Part shown: positions 5,775 through 14,425 of the stretch, in pieces
How the letters are laid out: each line of letters starts with the position of its first letter
Position numbering within the stretch: position 1 is the first letter of the stretch
Source of the DNA: a virus
DNA length: 24,249 bases
Direction: 5' to 3' (one strand)
Virus record (IMG/VR): IMGVR_UViG_3300031857_001346
Location: 1 to 24,249 of that record
Notes under the pieces: model-generated
Told to the model about the DNA's origin: nothing
The model's database searches: none
What the model saw: only the letters and a program-made list of their open reading frames with translations
Program-made: the position numbers and the translations under genes

Positions 5775-6512
5775 TCAGGCAGGCGACCACGGCAGAGACC
5801 CGGTCGAGAGCGGAGCGTACCACGCACGGAAGCGCACCGCGTGGGGTCCGTTGTTCGCCGTGGAGGCGCAGCTCGCGAACAAGCAGATGCGCTGCGCGCC
5901 GGTGTGCGAGGACAGGGCGAGAGTCTCGGTGCCGTTGACCACGTTCCCGGCTTGGTCCTGCCCACCGGCAAACGACACGATGTGCTGGGTCGGCGTCACG
6001 ATGGAGTAGCCAGCCAGGCGCGAGCCGGGGACGCTGCTTTGGCTGTTCGCGGATGCCAGCGTGGCGGCGATCAGCGTGTAGTCTGCCGCGGCGGCGGGGG
6101 TCGAGATCCCGATGAGCAGGCCAGATCCACCCGCGGTGGGGTCGCCGTCGTTGTCCACGACGCCCATGCCGACGAGCTCGCTCGCGGCACTACCTGCCCA
6201 GCCGGTGGGGTCGCGCTGGAGCAAGAACAGCAGCACCCTGGTCGTGCCGAGCGTCGAGGTGTCGAACGGCAGACCCGACGAGTCGAGGATCGGCCAGGAC
6301 AGCCACGCGGAAACATCGGGCGCGCCCCCGATGGGCGATGGGTTCTCCAGGTCGAGCGTGATCCAGCCTTCCGCGTCCTGGGAAGCGGACGACACGCGCA
6401 CCGGCGAGGTGTTGTCCTGCCACACGCCGCCCTGCTGCGACGAGCCGAGCCGCAGCATGCGCCACGGGATCGGCGGGGTCGCCGCGGCACCGCCAAGGAT
6501 CGGGCCGATCAT
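5775..6512 (-). CDS. Putative tail-tip/receptor-binding protein
   Basis: A 245-residue protein of beta-strand-forming composition, rich in Gly, Ser, Thr, Ala and Trp, with no membrane segment or cysteine cluster. It is the last of three consecutive fibre-type genes after the baseplate genes and has a 4-nt overlap with the one before. Recurrent short patterns (SASQDAEGWITLDLENPSP, GWAGSAASELVGMGVVDNDGDP) look like lectin- or jelly-roll-like strands. The C-terminus ends in aromatic-rich VRFRAWYAPLSTGSLPWSPA. A role at the distal tail tip in host recognition is inferred from position and composition only. Confidence 0.5.
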   Translation of the reverse strand: MIGPILGGAAATPPIPWRMLRLGSSQQGGVWQDNTSPVRVSSASQDAEGWITLDLENPSPIGGAPDVSAWLSWPILDSSGLPFDTSTLGTTRVLLFLLQRDPTGWAGSAASELVGMGVVDNDGDPTAGGSGLLIGISTPAAAADYTLIAATLASANSQSSVPGSRLAGYSIVTPTQHIVSFAGGQDQAGNVVNGTETLALSSHTGAQRICLFASCASTANNGPHAVRFRAWYAPLSTGSLPWSPA

Positions 6513-7309
6513 GTCGTGGACTCAAGCGAGCAGGGCGTGAGGTCCACGCGGGCGAGGTAGGTCACGGAGCCGTCGCCAGCCACGCCAGCTACGTCGAGCA
6601 GCACGGCGGCGACACGGAGCAGACCGGAGCAGTCCATCCGCATGGCCATGCCGCCGGTGCCGACAGCGTACCGGGCGAGGCCCGTCGCCGTCGAAGCGGC
6701 GATCTCGCGCCAAGTGGTGCTGCGGATGCCCGCGTCGTAGACCGCCCCGCCAGACGGGTTGTGCGACGGGTGCGCGTACAGGCGCATCTCGGCGCTCTCG
6801 GCGTCGGCGTACAGCTCGAGGACAGCCGTGCCGGTGGCCGCGGCGTTGAACGAGTAGGTGGACGGGTCCACGGCGTAGTACGCGGTGTTGGCCTTGCCAC
6901 GGATTCGCAGGACCGGCGTGGCCGACGAGTCATAGCCGGTCCAGGAGTCGGCCTGGACGATGGCCGACACGGTCACATCGGCGTTGATCGCAGCCGCCCA
7001 CGCCGTGATGAGCGCAGCTCGGGTGGCGAACGGACCCGCGCCAGCGGACACGTTGTTGCCGTCGATGCTGACCCCGTAGCTGGCCGAGCCGTCGAACGTG
7101 GCGACGTTGACGTAGCAGGTGCGCCGGAATGGGTCGATGCGGAGCGCGGGCAGCACGAACAGCGCCATGCGACCGGAGATCGGCACGCCGCTGGTGTCGG
7201 TCAGCGGGGAGGTGACATCGCTGGCGTCGTAGCCCCCGATGGCGGAGGGACTGCGCCCTGCCGCAAGGTTGGTGACGACGTAGCTGAGACTGACCAGATC
7301 GCCTGCCAT
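6509..7309 (-). CDS. Putative tail fibre/structural protein
   Basis: A 266-residue protein of Ser/Ala/Thr-rich beta-type composition. I choose ATG 7309, which has GGAG 5 nt upstream; a GTG at 7315 that overlaps the previous stop (GTGA) is possible but has poorer spacing. The N-terminal half includes ISGRMALFVLPALRIDPFRRTCYVNVATFDGS. The middle has FATRAALITAWAAAIN, a helix often seen in phage decoration or fibre repeats. The C-terminus reads LRVAAVLLDVAGVAGDGSVTYLARVDL. It sits between two other fibre-type genes. The exact role is unknown. Confidence 0.5.
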   Translation of the reverse strand: MAGDLVSLSYVVTNLAAGRSPSAIGGYDASDVTSPLTDTSGVPISGRMALFVLPALRIDPFRRTCYVNVATFDGSASYGVSIDGNNVSAGAGPFATRAALITAWAAAINADVTVSAIVQADSWTGYDSSATPVLRIRGKANTAYYAVDPSTYSFNAAATGTAVLELYADAESAEMRLYAHPSHNPSGGAVYDAGIRSTTWREIAASTATGLARYAVGTGGMAMRMDCSGLLRVAAVLLDVAGVAGDGSVTYLARVDLTPCSLESTT

Positions 7310-7311
7310 GT

Positions 7312-8190
7312 TCACTCCACCGCGAACTTGCGGATCTTAAGGCGCACCGCTCCGACATCAGCAGTCGAACTAGATACGGCGAGAGCAGCGTGATAGATCC
7401 TGGCAAAGTACCGATTTGTCGAGGTGTTAACGTCCAGGGGGACGCCGCTCCGGTTGTCGGTCGGGGTTGCGGAGTCGATCTGATAGATCACGGTCTCAGC
7501 ACCCGTGGATTTAACCACGCTGACGATCTCGACCTTCGTTGTTGTCGAGCCCGTGACCGTTCCGGTGAGCTCAACGAACTGATACCGAACCGTCGAGAGC
7601 GCATCCGCGGTCGGGTTCTCCAGGAGCCACGGGGACAGCGACTGCCGAACTTCCGCGTTTCGAGCGGTAGAACCGCCGGTGATATGGTACAGATACCCTT
7701 CGCCCGTGCCCGTCACCCGGTACAGGATGTCGGCGGAGGTCGAGGGCTGGACGACTGCCCAGGAGCCCAGATCACCGGAGATGTCTGCATAGACATCGAG
7801 GCCGGTCGAGGCAACGCGGTAGGACAGACGGACGCCCGACGACGCCTCTGCGCGGGCGAGGATCCCGTCTTGCGCGTCGATGGTGTCGTATGCGATCACA
7901 CCGGAGGACGAGACCGTCAGTCGGAGCGTGCCTGAGGACGACCGCAACGCGATGGTGTCGGAGTAGATCCCGAACGAACCACCGGATCCATCGATCCGCG
8001 AGAGGGTCAACTGCCCGGTGTACAGGTAGGTCGTCCACTCACCAAAGTGGTAGAGCAGATCGTTGATGTGGGCCGCGGCGGGCCTCTCACCCTGAGCCCA
8101 GCCGATCTGCTGGAGCGCGACGGGCGGAGTCGTCCGCAGAGCAGCGGGATCATATGCCCAGCGGACTGGCGCGGACGCGGGAGGTGCCAT
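7312..8190 (-). CDS. Putative tail fibre protein, baseplate-proximal
   Basis: A 292-residue protein. Residues 25-56 (ALQQIGWAQGERPAAAHINDLLYHFGEW and onward) match a layout I associate with N-terminal attachment regions of tail fibres: a GW..GE(R/K)P motif, a conserved Asn and a helix ending in W..YL. The rest is repetitive beta-structure (SSSGTLRLTVSSSGVIAYDTIDAQ and similar). The AT content of the gene is slightly higher than its neighbours, which is common in exchangeable fibre genes. It follows the DUF2612-like baseplate gene with a 4-nt gap. It likely docks fibres to the baseplate. Confidence 0.58.
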   Translation of the reverse strand: MAPPASAPVRWAYDPAALRTTPPVALQQIGWAQGERPAAAHINDLLYHFGEWTTYLYTGQLTLSRIDGSGGSFGIYSDTIALRSSSGTLRLTVSSSGVIAYDTIDAQDGILARAEASSGVRLSYRVASTGLDVYADISGDLGSWAVVQPSTSADILYRVTGTGEGYLYHITGGSTARNAEVRQSLSPWLLENPTADALSTVRYQFVELTGTVTGSTTTKVEIVSVVKSTGAETVIYQIDSATPTDNRSGVPLDVNTSTNRYFARIYHAALAVSSSTADVGAVRLKIRKFAVE

Positions 8191-8194
8191 GTTG

Positions 8195-8788
8195 CTATAC
8201 CCCTGTCGCTTGGACTAGCGCGGAAAGCGACCCGTCGTCAAGACCAGAGCCGGCCCCCGAAGCGCCAAGCTCTAGGCCGGTTTCAAGACTGAGGACGCCA
8301 TAGACCTCGACGCCAGCGGCAACAGAGTCTCGGAGGATGATCCCGGCTCGGGCGAGCCAGACCGCGTCTGGCAGCTCATCCACGACAGCGAAGCACGCAA
8401 GACACGGGCTCCCAGAGATGAGCAGGCGGCGCACGCTCCAGATGGTCGGGTTGTCCGCGAGCGCACGCCAGGTCGCGGTGATGCCCGCGAGAGCGCCTCC
8501 CGCCTGCATGGCCGACACCCGGCCAAGGATGATGCGCCGGTACCACGGGTCGGTGAACCCGTTGCGCGGCTCACCCACACGCTCACCGGCTTGGTTCAAC
8601 TGGAAGCCGGTCGCAAAGTTGGGGTCGAGGGCGACCGTGAGCCCGCCCAGGATGGTGCTGATCTGCGTCAGCGGGTCGAGCGCGCCGCCGAGCGTGGCGT
8701 CCGTCACCGGGCCGCGCACCGAGCCAGGGACGATGGCGAGGCCATCGACGCGAGCATCGCGGATCGGGTAGACGCCGTCGAGCATCAC
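8195..8788 (-). CDS. DUF2612-like/tail protein I-type baseplate protein
   Basis: A 197-residue protein following the J-like wedge gene. This is the position of P2 gpI, Mu gp48 or DUF2612 proteins, which link the wedge to fibres. Residues 64-87 (LNQAGERVGEPRNGF...WYRRII) show the typical 'L..G..(I/V)G.PR.g..d..YR..I' pattern, followed by GGALAGITATW. Two adjacent starts exist: GTG at 8788, which overlaps the J stop as GTGA, and ATG at 8785. I give the coupled GTG, and the difference is one residue. The C-terminal third may be fibre-contacting and is variable. Confidence 0.7.
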   Translation of the reverse strand: MMLDGVYPIRDARVDGLAIVPGSVRGPVTDATLGGALDPLTQISTILGGLTVALDPNFATGFQLNQAGERVGEPRNGFTDPWYRRIILGRVSAMQAGGALAGITATWRALADNPTIWSVRRLLISGSPCLACFAVVDELPDAVWLARAGIILRDSVAAGVEVYGVLSLETGLELGASGAGSGLDDGSLSALVQATGV

Positions 8789-9912
8789 GACACCACGACC
8801 GAGCCAGACAGCACGATGAGCTCCGTGCTGGTCGGCACGATGTCGGCGGTGCCGCCGTCGAGCAGGACCGACGCGCCGAGCACGCCGTTGATGGGCGCGA
8901 CTGCGGCGAGCACCTGGAGCACGCGGAGCGCGTCACCGCGGCCCAGGCCAGCGATGAGCGCGATGACGGCGTCGGTCACGACGGGTGCGACCGTCGAGAG
9001 CGAAACACCGGACGCCAGGATGACGGTCACCGCGACGGTCACGGGAAGGTCGTTGCCCGCCGACCAGTAGATGGTGTCGGTGACGCCCGACACGGTCACG
9101 GTCTCGGAGTCGCTGCCCGCGGTCGCCAAGCCACCGGCAAGGGTGGTCAGGATCGCCTCCGCGAGCCCAACGCGCTGGTCGTTGCCCACCGGCGTCGGCA
9201 CGACGTACACGGCCACAACGCCCGGCGAGGGACGGATAACGTCTGCCGCCTGCACCCAGCTCAGGCCGAGCAGCACGGTGCGCAGCCCCGGCAACGACGA
9301 CGCCGCGCCCAGGGACAGCGCCTGACGCAGCCGCACGCGGTACTGGGAGTCGGTCTCGCGGGGCCTGCCGATCTCGTAGGGGTCGCCGTCGCCCGCATCG
9401 TAGGTGCAGTTGGTGAGCCCGACCGAAGGGGTGACGACCTGGAGCGTCTGAGGCCCAGCATCCATCTCGACCGAGCCAGAGTCCACAGCCTCGACGGCGA
9501 TCTCGGTCGCAGCGGTCGCACCGGTGACCGCGGACACGGTCTGCCATTGCTGACGGTCGGTGTCGCGCAGGATGGTGCCCGCCGGGATGTTGATCGTGGC
9601 GAAGCCCGCGGCCAGCGTCGGGTAGACGATGTACCTTGAGTACGTCGCCGCCCGGCGCGGGATGCCGCGGAACGCGCCGATCCGGTCGAGGTTGGCACCA
9701 GCTGCGGTCTCGGGGCTGAGAGCGTCGAGCAGCACGGCAGCGTCTGCCTCGATGCGGGACGCCTCGACGCCGAACGCGATGGTGGCAGCGCCCTCCCAGG
9801 TGCCGGGAGCGTAGGACAGCGGCTGACCCGCGGCGCTATCCCAGATCGCACGCAGCTCGGCAATGCGACCACCCGCGGTCGTTGGAGTCCAGCCTGTTGC
9901 GGAGAGCGGCAT
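8785..9912 (-). CDS. Baseplate wedge protein, J-like
   Basis: A 375-residue protein of the baseplate J family (P2 gpJ, Mu gp47, T4 gp6 type), which forms the wedge ring that triggers tail contraction. Recognisable features include LDRIGAFRGIPRRAATYSRYIV (about residues 75-96). Further on are INIPAGTILRDTDRQQWQT, VDSGSVEMDAGPQTL and EIGRPRETDSQYRVRLRQAL (about 180-200, where 'RxRETDxxYR.R' is the family hallmark), then SLPGLRTVLLGL. The length is normal for the family. It is coupled to the gp46-like gene before and the DUF2612-like gene after. Confidence 0.88.
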   Translation of the reverse strand: MPLSATGWTPTTAGGRIAELRAIWDSAAGQPLSYAPGTWEGAATIAFGVEASRIEADAAVLLDALSPETAAGANLDRIGAFRGIPRRAATYSRYIVYPTLAAGFATINIPAGTILRDTDRQQWQTVSAVTGATAATEIAVEAVDSGSVEMDAGPQTLQVVTPSVGLTNCTYDAGDGDPYEIGRPRETDSQYRVRLRQALSLGAASSLPGLRTVLLGLSWVQAADVIRPSPGVVAVYVVPTPVGNDQRVGLAEAILTTLAGGLATAGSDSETVTVSGVTDTIYWSAGNDLPVTVAVTVILASGVSLSTVAPVVTDAVIALIAGLGRGDALRVLQVLAAVAPINGVLGASVLLDGGTADIVPTSTELIVLSGSVVVS

Positions 9913-10334
9913 CAGGTCACCAGGGGGCCAGGAGAGGTCCGTCCGGTCACGCTGAACAGGGCGGGCGCACCCGTCTTGAGCAGCGGCGAGTAGGACACGG
10001 TGACGGTAGCCGATTCACCGTCTGCGCGCACGATCAGTCTCGCGACCACGTTGACCACTTGGTTGGCGGAGGTCGCCTCGACGGAGACCACCGACTGAAC
10101 GTCTGGATCGGCCTCAAGCTGCACCCGCATGAGGCTCGCCACGATGGCAGGCGTGGCCTGCGTCGGAGACTCGATCCACCGGTTGTGAGGCAACCCGAAC
10201 GTGGCATCATCCGGCCAGGTGCCGAACACGGTCGAGAGGCGCACGCCCATGCGCTGCACGACCAGCTCGATGCCGGAAAGATACCGCGCCGGGAGCGCGA
10301 GGTCGCCGCTTGGTGCCAGGGCTACTGCGCTCAT
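9912..10334 (-). CDS. gp46/DUF2634-like baseplate protein
   Basis: A 140-residue protein at the place of Mu gp46, P2 gpW or DUF2634, between spike and J-like wedge. Residues about 31-65 (VRLSTVFGTWPDDATFGLPHNRWIES) correspond to the family's 'l.t..Ge...dp..Gi....' segment. After that come VASLMRVQLEADPDVQSV and a long strand pair ending in VARLIVRADGESATVTVSYS. It would anchor the wedge to the central hub. Assignment rests on order plus this partial pattern. It overlaps the J-like gene by 1 nt and the spike gene by 4 nt. Confidence 0.75.
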   Translation of the reverse strand: MSAVALAPSGDLALPARYLSGIELVVQRMGVRLSTVFGTWPDDATFGLPHNRWIESPTQATPAIVASLMRVQLEADPDVQSVVSVEATSANQVVNVVARLIVRADGESATVTVSYSPLLKTGAPALFSVTGRTSPGPLVT

Positions 10335-11026
10335 TGGGTGTCCACCTTGATCCGAGCGGTCTGGATGTCTGCTGCCGTCGTCGGCGTCGGGAACGGAATC
10401 ACCGCAGGAGGTCCAGCGGTCGCGCCAGATACCGGCAGGACGAGCGAGTTGAGCACGCCCTCAATCGCTGCAAGCTTCGCCGCAGTCTCGGTCGCCAGCG
10501 AAAGCGCACGCGCAGCGGTCGCCTCACCGACGAGCAAAGCCTGCCCTGCCGGCAGAAGCACCACCGGCGCGGTCGTGCTCGAGGCCGACGACGGCAACGG
10601 GTCGCGGGCAGACCACGCGAGCGGCAGCACCTCCGCGTCCGACAAGTCCCACCGGCGCTGCGAGGCGGGCTGCGTCGGCACGACAGCGCCGTCGTCCACC
10701 TCGTCGTGGCTGCGGTCACGGATGAGCAGCGGCACGATGGCCCCGACCGGGAGCGGCCAAGTGATCGCCACGCCTGAGCCGTCGCCGGGCCACCGGACGG
10801 GCACGCCGGGGATCTCCAGCTCGTCGGCGTAGACCAGCCCGTCCACGATGCGCACCAGTTCGCGCACGCAGGGGCGCACCCGCGCCGTCGTCGTACTGGA
10901 GTCGTAGCTCACGATCTCGGCGTCCACGCACACGCGCACACGCCCCGTGGACGCCTGAGCGCCCTCGCGGATGGCGTCGGCCAGCCTCGCCCGGTAGGTC
11001 GTGTCGGTCGGTTGAATCACCGTCAT
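10331..11026 (-). CDS. Gp138-like membrane-piercing spike protein
   Basis: A 231-residue baseplate spike. The ATG at 11026 overlaps the hub stop as ATGA; the longer in-frame start at 11071 would overlap the hub gene by 49 nt and is not used. Residues about 27-112 form an OB-like N-terminal domain with the Gp138_N pattern: GRVRVCVDAEIVSYDSSTTTARVRP, then LEIPGVPVRWPG, then WPLPVGAIVPLLIRDRSHDEVDDG. The C-terminal part has a helix (ATAARALSLATETAAKLAAIEGVLNS) likely to trimerise, and ends in a short basic tail. It would puncture the host envelope when the tail contracts. Confidence 0.8.
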   Translation of the reverse strand: MTVIQPTDTTYRARLADAIREGAQASTGRVRVCVDAEIVSYDSSTTTARVRPCVRELVRIVDGLVYADELEIPGVPVRWPGDGSGVAITWPLPVGAIVPLLIRDRSHDEVDDGAVVPTQPASQRRWDLSDAEVLPLAWSARDPLPSSASSTTAPVVLLPAGQALLVGEATAARALSLATETAAKLAAIEGVLNSLVLPVSGATAGPPAVIPFPTPTTAADIQTARIKVDTQ

Positions 11027-11835
11027 CGGATGCGTGTCCCCACGACGCGAGTATAGAACGGCCCGTCCCAAGAGTCGAACTCATGCTCGACATCATGGGC
11101 GACGTAGTCGCCCGCCAGGTCTGCCGCCTCGACGCGGTAGCCGTCACCGGGCCGGATGGACGGCGCGAGCAGCGACTGCACCTCGACGCGACCTTCATCG
11201 GCCCGGCGCGGCGATCCGACCATGCCAGAGGTGGGCGAGAAGATCAGCGACGAGGCGCGCCTCCGCTGCCCGACCGGGAACATGGACACGATGCCGTCTT
11301 GGATGACGAGCGTAGAACCTGAGTCCTTCGCAACTCGCGCAAGCACATCCGCGACGACGCCCGACGCGACGAAGCCGCGGACATACTGCACCTCGCTGCC
11401 GAACTCGATGGATCCACGGGACAGGCCCGCCGCGTCAATCGCCCAGGACGCGATCTCCGACGAGGTGGCTTGATCCCACGCCCTCGACACCGCTGCAGCT
11501 CGCACGACGACGCGACTGTCCACGACCTCCATCGACGCCGTGCTCTCACCGGACTGGCGCACGATCTGGAGCGTGCCGGGACGCACGCTGCCCGCGAGGA
11601 CGACGGCAAGCTGGTCCCCGTAGCCCGCGAGCACGCGCACCACCGCGTTGGGCGTCTGGAGGTCACGCAGCGACTGCTCCGCCGCGCCGAACACCGTCAG
11701 CTGCGAGGCGTCGGGGGTCTCGGTCACCGAACGCTTCGTCCTGCCGACGACGCGCAGCCCAGCCAGCGTGCGAGACTCAGGAGCGCCTCGCCGCTGGATC
11801 TGCAGCTCGACGCGCCGACCGAACAGCGTCGTCAC
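11023..11835 (-). CDS. Baseplate hub protein (gp27/gpD-like)
   Basis: A 270-residue protein between plug and spike, the position of hub subunits related to T4 gp27, P2 gpD and Mu gp44. The N-terminal domain begins with strands (LFGRRVELQIQ and LAGLRVVGRTKRS) and continues VVRVLAGYGDQLAVVLAGSVRPG (about 66-88), a frequent hub pattern ('...l.aGY.....lf.G.v'). A helical linker (SSEIASWAIDAAGL...VVADVLARVAKDSGSTLVIQDG) is also typical, as is the last strand region ending VAHDVEHEFDSWDGPFYTRVVG. It forms the trimeric hub under the spike. Confidence 0.78.
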   Translation of the reverse strand: MTTLFGRRVELQIQRRGAPESRTLAGLRVVGRTKRSVTETPDASQLTVFGAAEQSLRDLQTPNAVVRVLAGYGDQLAVVLAGSVRPGTLQIVRQSGESTASMEVVDSRVVVRAAAVSRAWDQATSSEIASWAIDAAGLSRGSIEFGSEVQYVRGFVASGVVADVLARVAKDSGSTLVIQDGIVSMFPVGQRRRASSLIFSPTSGMVGSPRRADEGRVEVQSLLAPSIRPGDGYRVEAADLAGDYVAHDVEHEFDSWDGPFYTRVVGTRIR

Positions 11836-12143
11836 AGGTTCTCCCCAGGCTCAAGGTAGATCAGCTGCACATCCTGGCCCAACTGCTCTCGCCGGTACGG
11901 GTCAGGCCCAATCGCAACCAGGGAGCCGGACGGCAGCAGCGGGTTCTGCTCCTGCTGCCAGACGTAGCCTCCAGGCGAGATGCGCATGCCCGACACGATG
12001 GGAACACCGGCGGAGGTGAGCACATCGACGTACCAAGCACCCGGCCCTTCCGCCCACCGGGTGGCCAACTGCACCTCGATGCCGCCGAGAGCAACGCTCT
12101 GCCGACGACGATAGCCACCGCTGGGCATGTTGAGGACGAGCAT
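11832..12143 (-). CDS. Baseplate plug protein (DUF6983-like)
   Basis: A 103-residue protein with the pattern of small phage baseplate plug proteins. It has V-x-L-G-G-I-E-V-x-L (residues 17-26), W-Y-V-D-V (37-41), VSGMRISPGGY (50-60), then LPSGSLVAIGPDPYRREQLGQDVQLIYL (70-97). The motif 'LP.G.L......p....lG..v.L.Y' is what I recognise. It sits between the Dit-like and hub genes, where the plug closes the tube channel above the hub. Its stop overlaps the hub start by 4 nt. Confidence 0.75.
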   Translation of the reverse strand: MLVLNMPSGGYRRRQSVALGGIEVQLATRWAEGPGAWYVDVLTSAGVPIVSGMRISPGGYVWQQEQNPLLPSGSLVAIGPDPYRREQLGQDVQLIYLEPGENL

Positions 12144-12152
12144 GTCGAGCTC

Positions 12153-12815
12153 TCAGAAGGGGTTGATGGCTTGCAGCCCAGAAGTGAGGGACTCTTTGAG
12201 GTTCCAGAGCAGACCCTCTCTTGGCTCCTGCACACCGTCCTGAGCCTCGGCGTCGAGGTCTCCCCTGACGGAGTTGGATGCTCCTCCGCCTGCGCCCCCG
12301 CCTGTGCTGATCAGCCCAGCAGTCGTCCTGGAGTCTACCAGCCGCACCTCGCGGACGCCGATGGTCGCCTCGATGAAGTTGTCCATCGTCATGGTCAGGC
12401 GCATCGTTGTGATGAGGCAGTCCGACAGGCCGGGTCGTTTTGGCACAGCGACAGTCCACAGCGTTGTGCTCGCGCTCAAGATCCAGTCCCGAAACGCATC
12501 GTACTTGGCGCGGTTGGCATTGCCGGTCACACCCTTGCGCTTGAGGTCGATGCCGGTCACGATGCCGGTGAACATCATCTCGGACGGCAGTCGCTGGGTG
12601 TGATCGCTGATCTCCGCCCCGCGCTCGACCGGATGACTGGTCACAGACCAGTTGTAGTTGAGGTCCACGCTCTTGGCGAGGTCGAGCTCAAGCACCTCGT
12701 TGGTGTCCTGACGGATCAGCGTCACATACCTATAGGATGCTGTTGATGTTGGAGTTCCAATCTCAACAGTTGGGTTGATGACGTTGACATCGATGATCTC
12801 AATGTTGATAGCCAT
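12153..12815 (-). CDS. Dit-like distal tail protein
   Basis: A 220-residue protein immediately after the tape measure gene. Residues 58-86 (VTSHPVERGAEISDH and onward to FTGIVTGI) match the N-terminal Dit-like signature 'HPVE.Ga.itDH....P..l...G.v'. These proteins connect the tube end to the baseplate. The rest has AKYDAFRDWILSASTTLWTVAVPKR (a strand-helix segment) and TMTMDNFIEATIGVREVRLVDS. A Gly-rich linker (about 170-180, STGGGAGGGAS) precedes a short C-terminal helix, suggesting a flexible tail domain. It overlaps the tape measure stop by 1 nt. Confidence 0.78.
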   Translation of the reverse strand: MAINIEIIDVNVINPTVEIGTPTSTASYRYVTLIRQDTNEVLELDLAKSVDLNYNWSVTSHPVERGAEISDHTQRLPSEMMFTGIVTGIDLKRKGVTGNANRAKYDAFRDWILSASTTLWTVAVPKRPGLSDCLITTMRLTMTMDNFIEATIGVREVRLVDSRTTAGLISTGGGAGGGASNSVRGDLDAEAQDGVQEPREGLLWNLKESLTSGLQAINPF

Positions 12816-14425
12816 CAGCGTGTCCCCTGTGAGGCGGCATCGTTGGCCCCGCGAACCTCGGCATCGAGGACATTCCTCACGACGGTCTCAGCTTCCGCCG
12901 CGCTCAGCCCGTTGGCGTTGATGGTGACGTTGGTCAGCACCCTGTTCTGACCGGGCAGGCCATACAACTCGTCAAGAGTAACGCTTGAACCGCCGATGTT
13001 TACCTGCTGGCCTCTTCGACCTCCGCGGAAGACGCTCGAGATGTTCTCATCGATCATGAGTTGGATCGAGTTGAGCACATCCGAAAAGCCGAACTGACCG
13101 CTCTCAAGTGCTGTTGTGGCCTTCTGGAACCCGCGTCGAGCGGACTTTCCGCGCTGGGCTTGGTCCTCTGCGACTACACCGGGAAGGTCCGAGAGGTTTC
13201 CGCCAACGAGCAGTAGCCCGATGTTGGAGTCGATCCATGACATCGCCTCGCTGATCTTCTTGAGCAGCGGGAACTTGTCGTAGATCTTGTCGATAGCTTC
13301 AACGAAGCTATCCCCAAACGCCGCGGCGAACTTGGCAGCGTCACCGAGCATCCCTTTGGTCTCAGAGAGCGCGTTGCGGAACTCCGAGCCGAAGCCAAGG
13401 GCATCGGCAAGGTCAGCAAACACGGATGGGCCACCCTCCGCTGCGTACATCAGGTCTTCAATCGCCGCGACGAACAAGAGGAGAACGCCAGCGGGAGCAA
13501 CAAGGGGGGCGAGCTTGAGCGCCAGCCCACCCTCTCCGGTGCCAACTGCGAGCGAGAGCATCTTGATCGCGATCTGAGCGGCCCGCGCCGAAGCGAGCAG
13601 CCCGCCTATCGCGACGACCGTGCCGCCGATGGGGCCGGTAAGCGCGGCGAATGCATGCTTGAGCGAGTCAGCCGCCTTGTCTAGCTTGAGCGCGACCCAC
13701 TCCTTGTTGGCCTGCACCCACTCTAGGATGTCATGCGTGAGCAGCCTCAGGGTCGGCATAAGCGCGATGCCGAACCGCATGCGAAGCGCGTCTGAGGCGT
13801 AGCGCAGGCGGCGAAGGTCGCCCTCCAGCTCCACCGCGCTCTTCGCTGCCTCGTCGGTGATGACCCCGCCGAAGATGCGGGCCTCCTCGCGCATGCGCTT
13901 GATGCCCTCGCTGCCCTGCACAAGCAGGGGGAGCAGCTTGCGACCTACGTCGTCACCGAAGATGCGCGAGGCCGCGGCGGCTCGCTCAGCGGCGCTCCCA
14001 AGGCTCTGGATGCCGTCCGCGACCACCTCGAGGATCTCGTCGGGGTTCTTGCCCTTGAGTGCGCTGATCTCGACGCCTGCCGCCTTGAACGTCTTGACCC
14101 ACTCCTTGTTGCCGGTCGCAGCCTCGAGGGCGTAGTCGGACACCGTCTGAAGCGCGTCCGATACGTCGTTGGTGTCGGCACCGAGCGCGATGAACACCGC
14201 AGACAGCTCACGCGCACCCTGGACGCCGACGCCGAGACCCTCGCCAAGTCGAGCGTACTGGGTGATCTCCGCCGCGGTGGTTGCAGCCAAGCCAGCCAGC
14301 GCAGCAGCGGCAGCGAACGCCGCCTCAGACAGGCCAGCGACCGTGATCGTCGCCCTATCGTAGGCTTCGATGTCGCCCTGGAACACCAGCTCGGTGACGA
14401 GGCGCTCGACGGTGACGCTACTCAT
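12815..14425 (-). CDS. Tail tape measure protein
   Basis: A 536-residue protein located after the frameshifted chaperone, as expected for the tape measure. The N-terminal third is helical (EAYDRATITVAGLSEAAFAAAAALAGLAATTAAEI). It then has the conserved segment LSAVFIALGADTNDVSDALQTVSDYAL and GKNPDEILEVVADGIQSLGSAAERAAAASRIFGDD, which recur in phage tape measures. Two hydrophobic stretches (about 270-285 and 300-320, ending VLLLFVAAIEDLMYAAEGG) may form the channel. At about 0.15 nm per residue the tail would be near 80 nm, a short contractile tail. The C-terminus ends with a beta/helix region possibly attached to the baseplate. It is coupled by ATGA to the chaperone extension. Confidence 0.85.
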   Translation of the reverse strand: MSSVTVERLVTELVFQGDIEAYDRATITVAGLSEAAFAAAAALAGLAATTAAEITQYARLGEGLGVGVQGARELSAVFIALGADTNDVSDALQTVSDYALEAATGNKEWVKTFKAAGVEISALKGKNPDEILEVVADGIQSLGSAAERAAAASRIFGDDVGRKLLPLLVQGSEGIKRMREEARIFGGVITDEAAKSAVELEGDLRRLRYASDALRMRFGIALMPTLRLLTHDILEWVQANKEWVALKLDKAADSLKHAFAALTGPIGGTVVAIGGLLASARAAQIAIKMLSLAVGTGEGGLALKLAPLVAPAGVLLLFVAAIEDLMYAAEGGPSVFADLADALGFGSEFRNALSETKGMLGDAAKFAAAFGDSFVEAIDKIYDKFPLLKKISEAMSWIDSNIGLLLVGGNLSDLPGVVAEDQAQRGKSARRGFQKATTALESGQFGFSDVLNSIQLMIDENISSVFRGGRRGQQVNIGGSSVTLDELYGLPGQNRVLTNVTINANGLSAAEAETVVRNVLDAEVRGANDAASQGTR

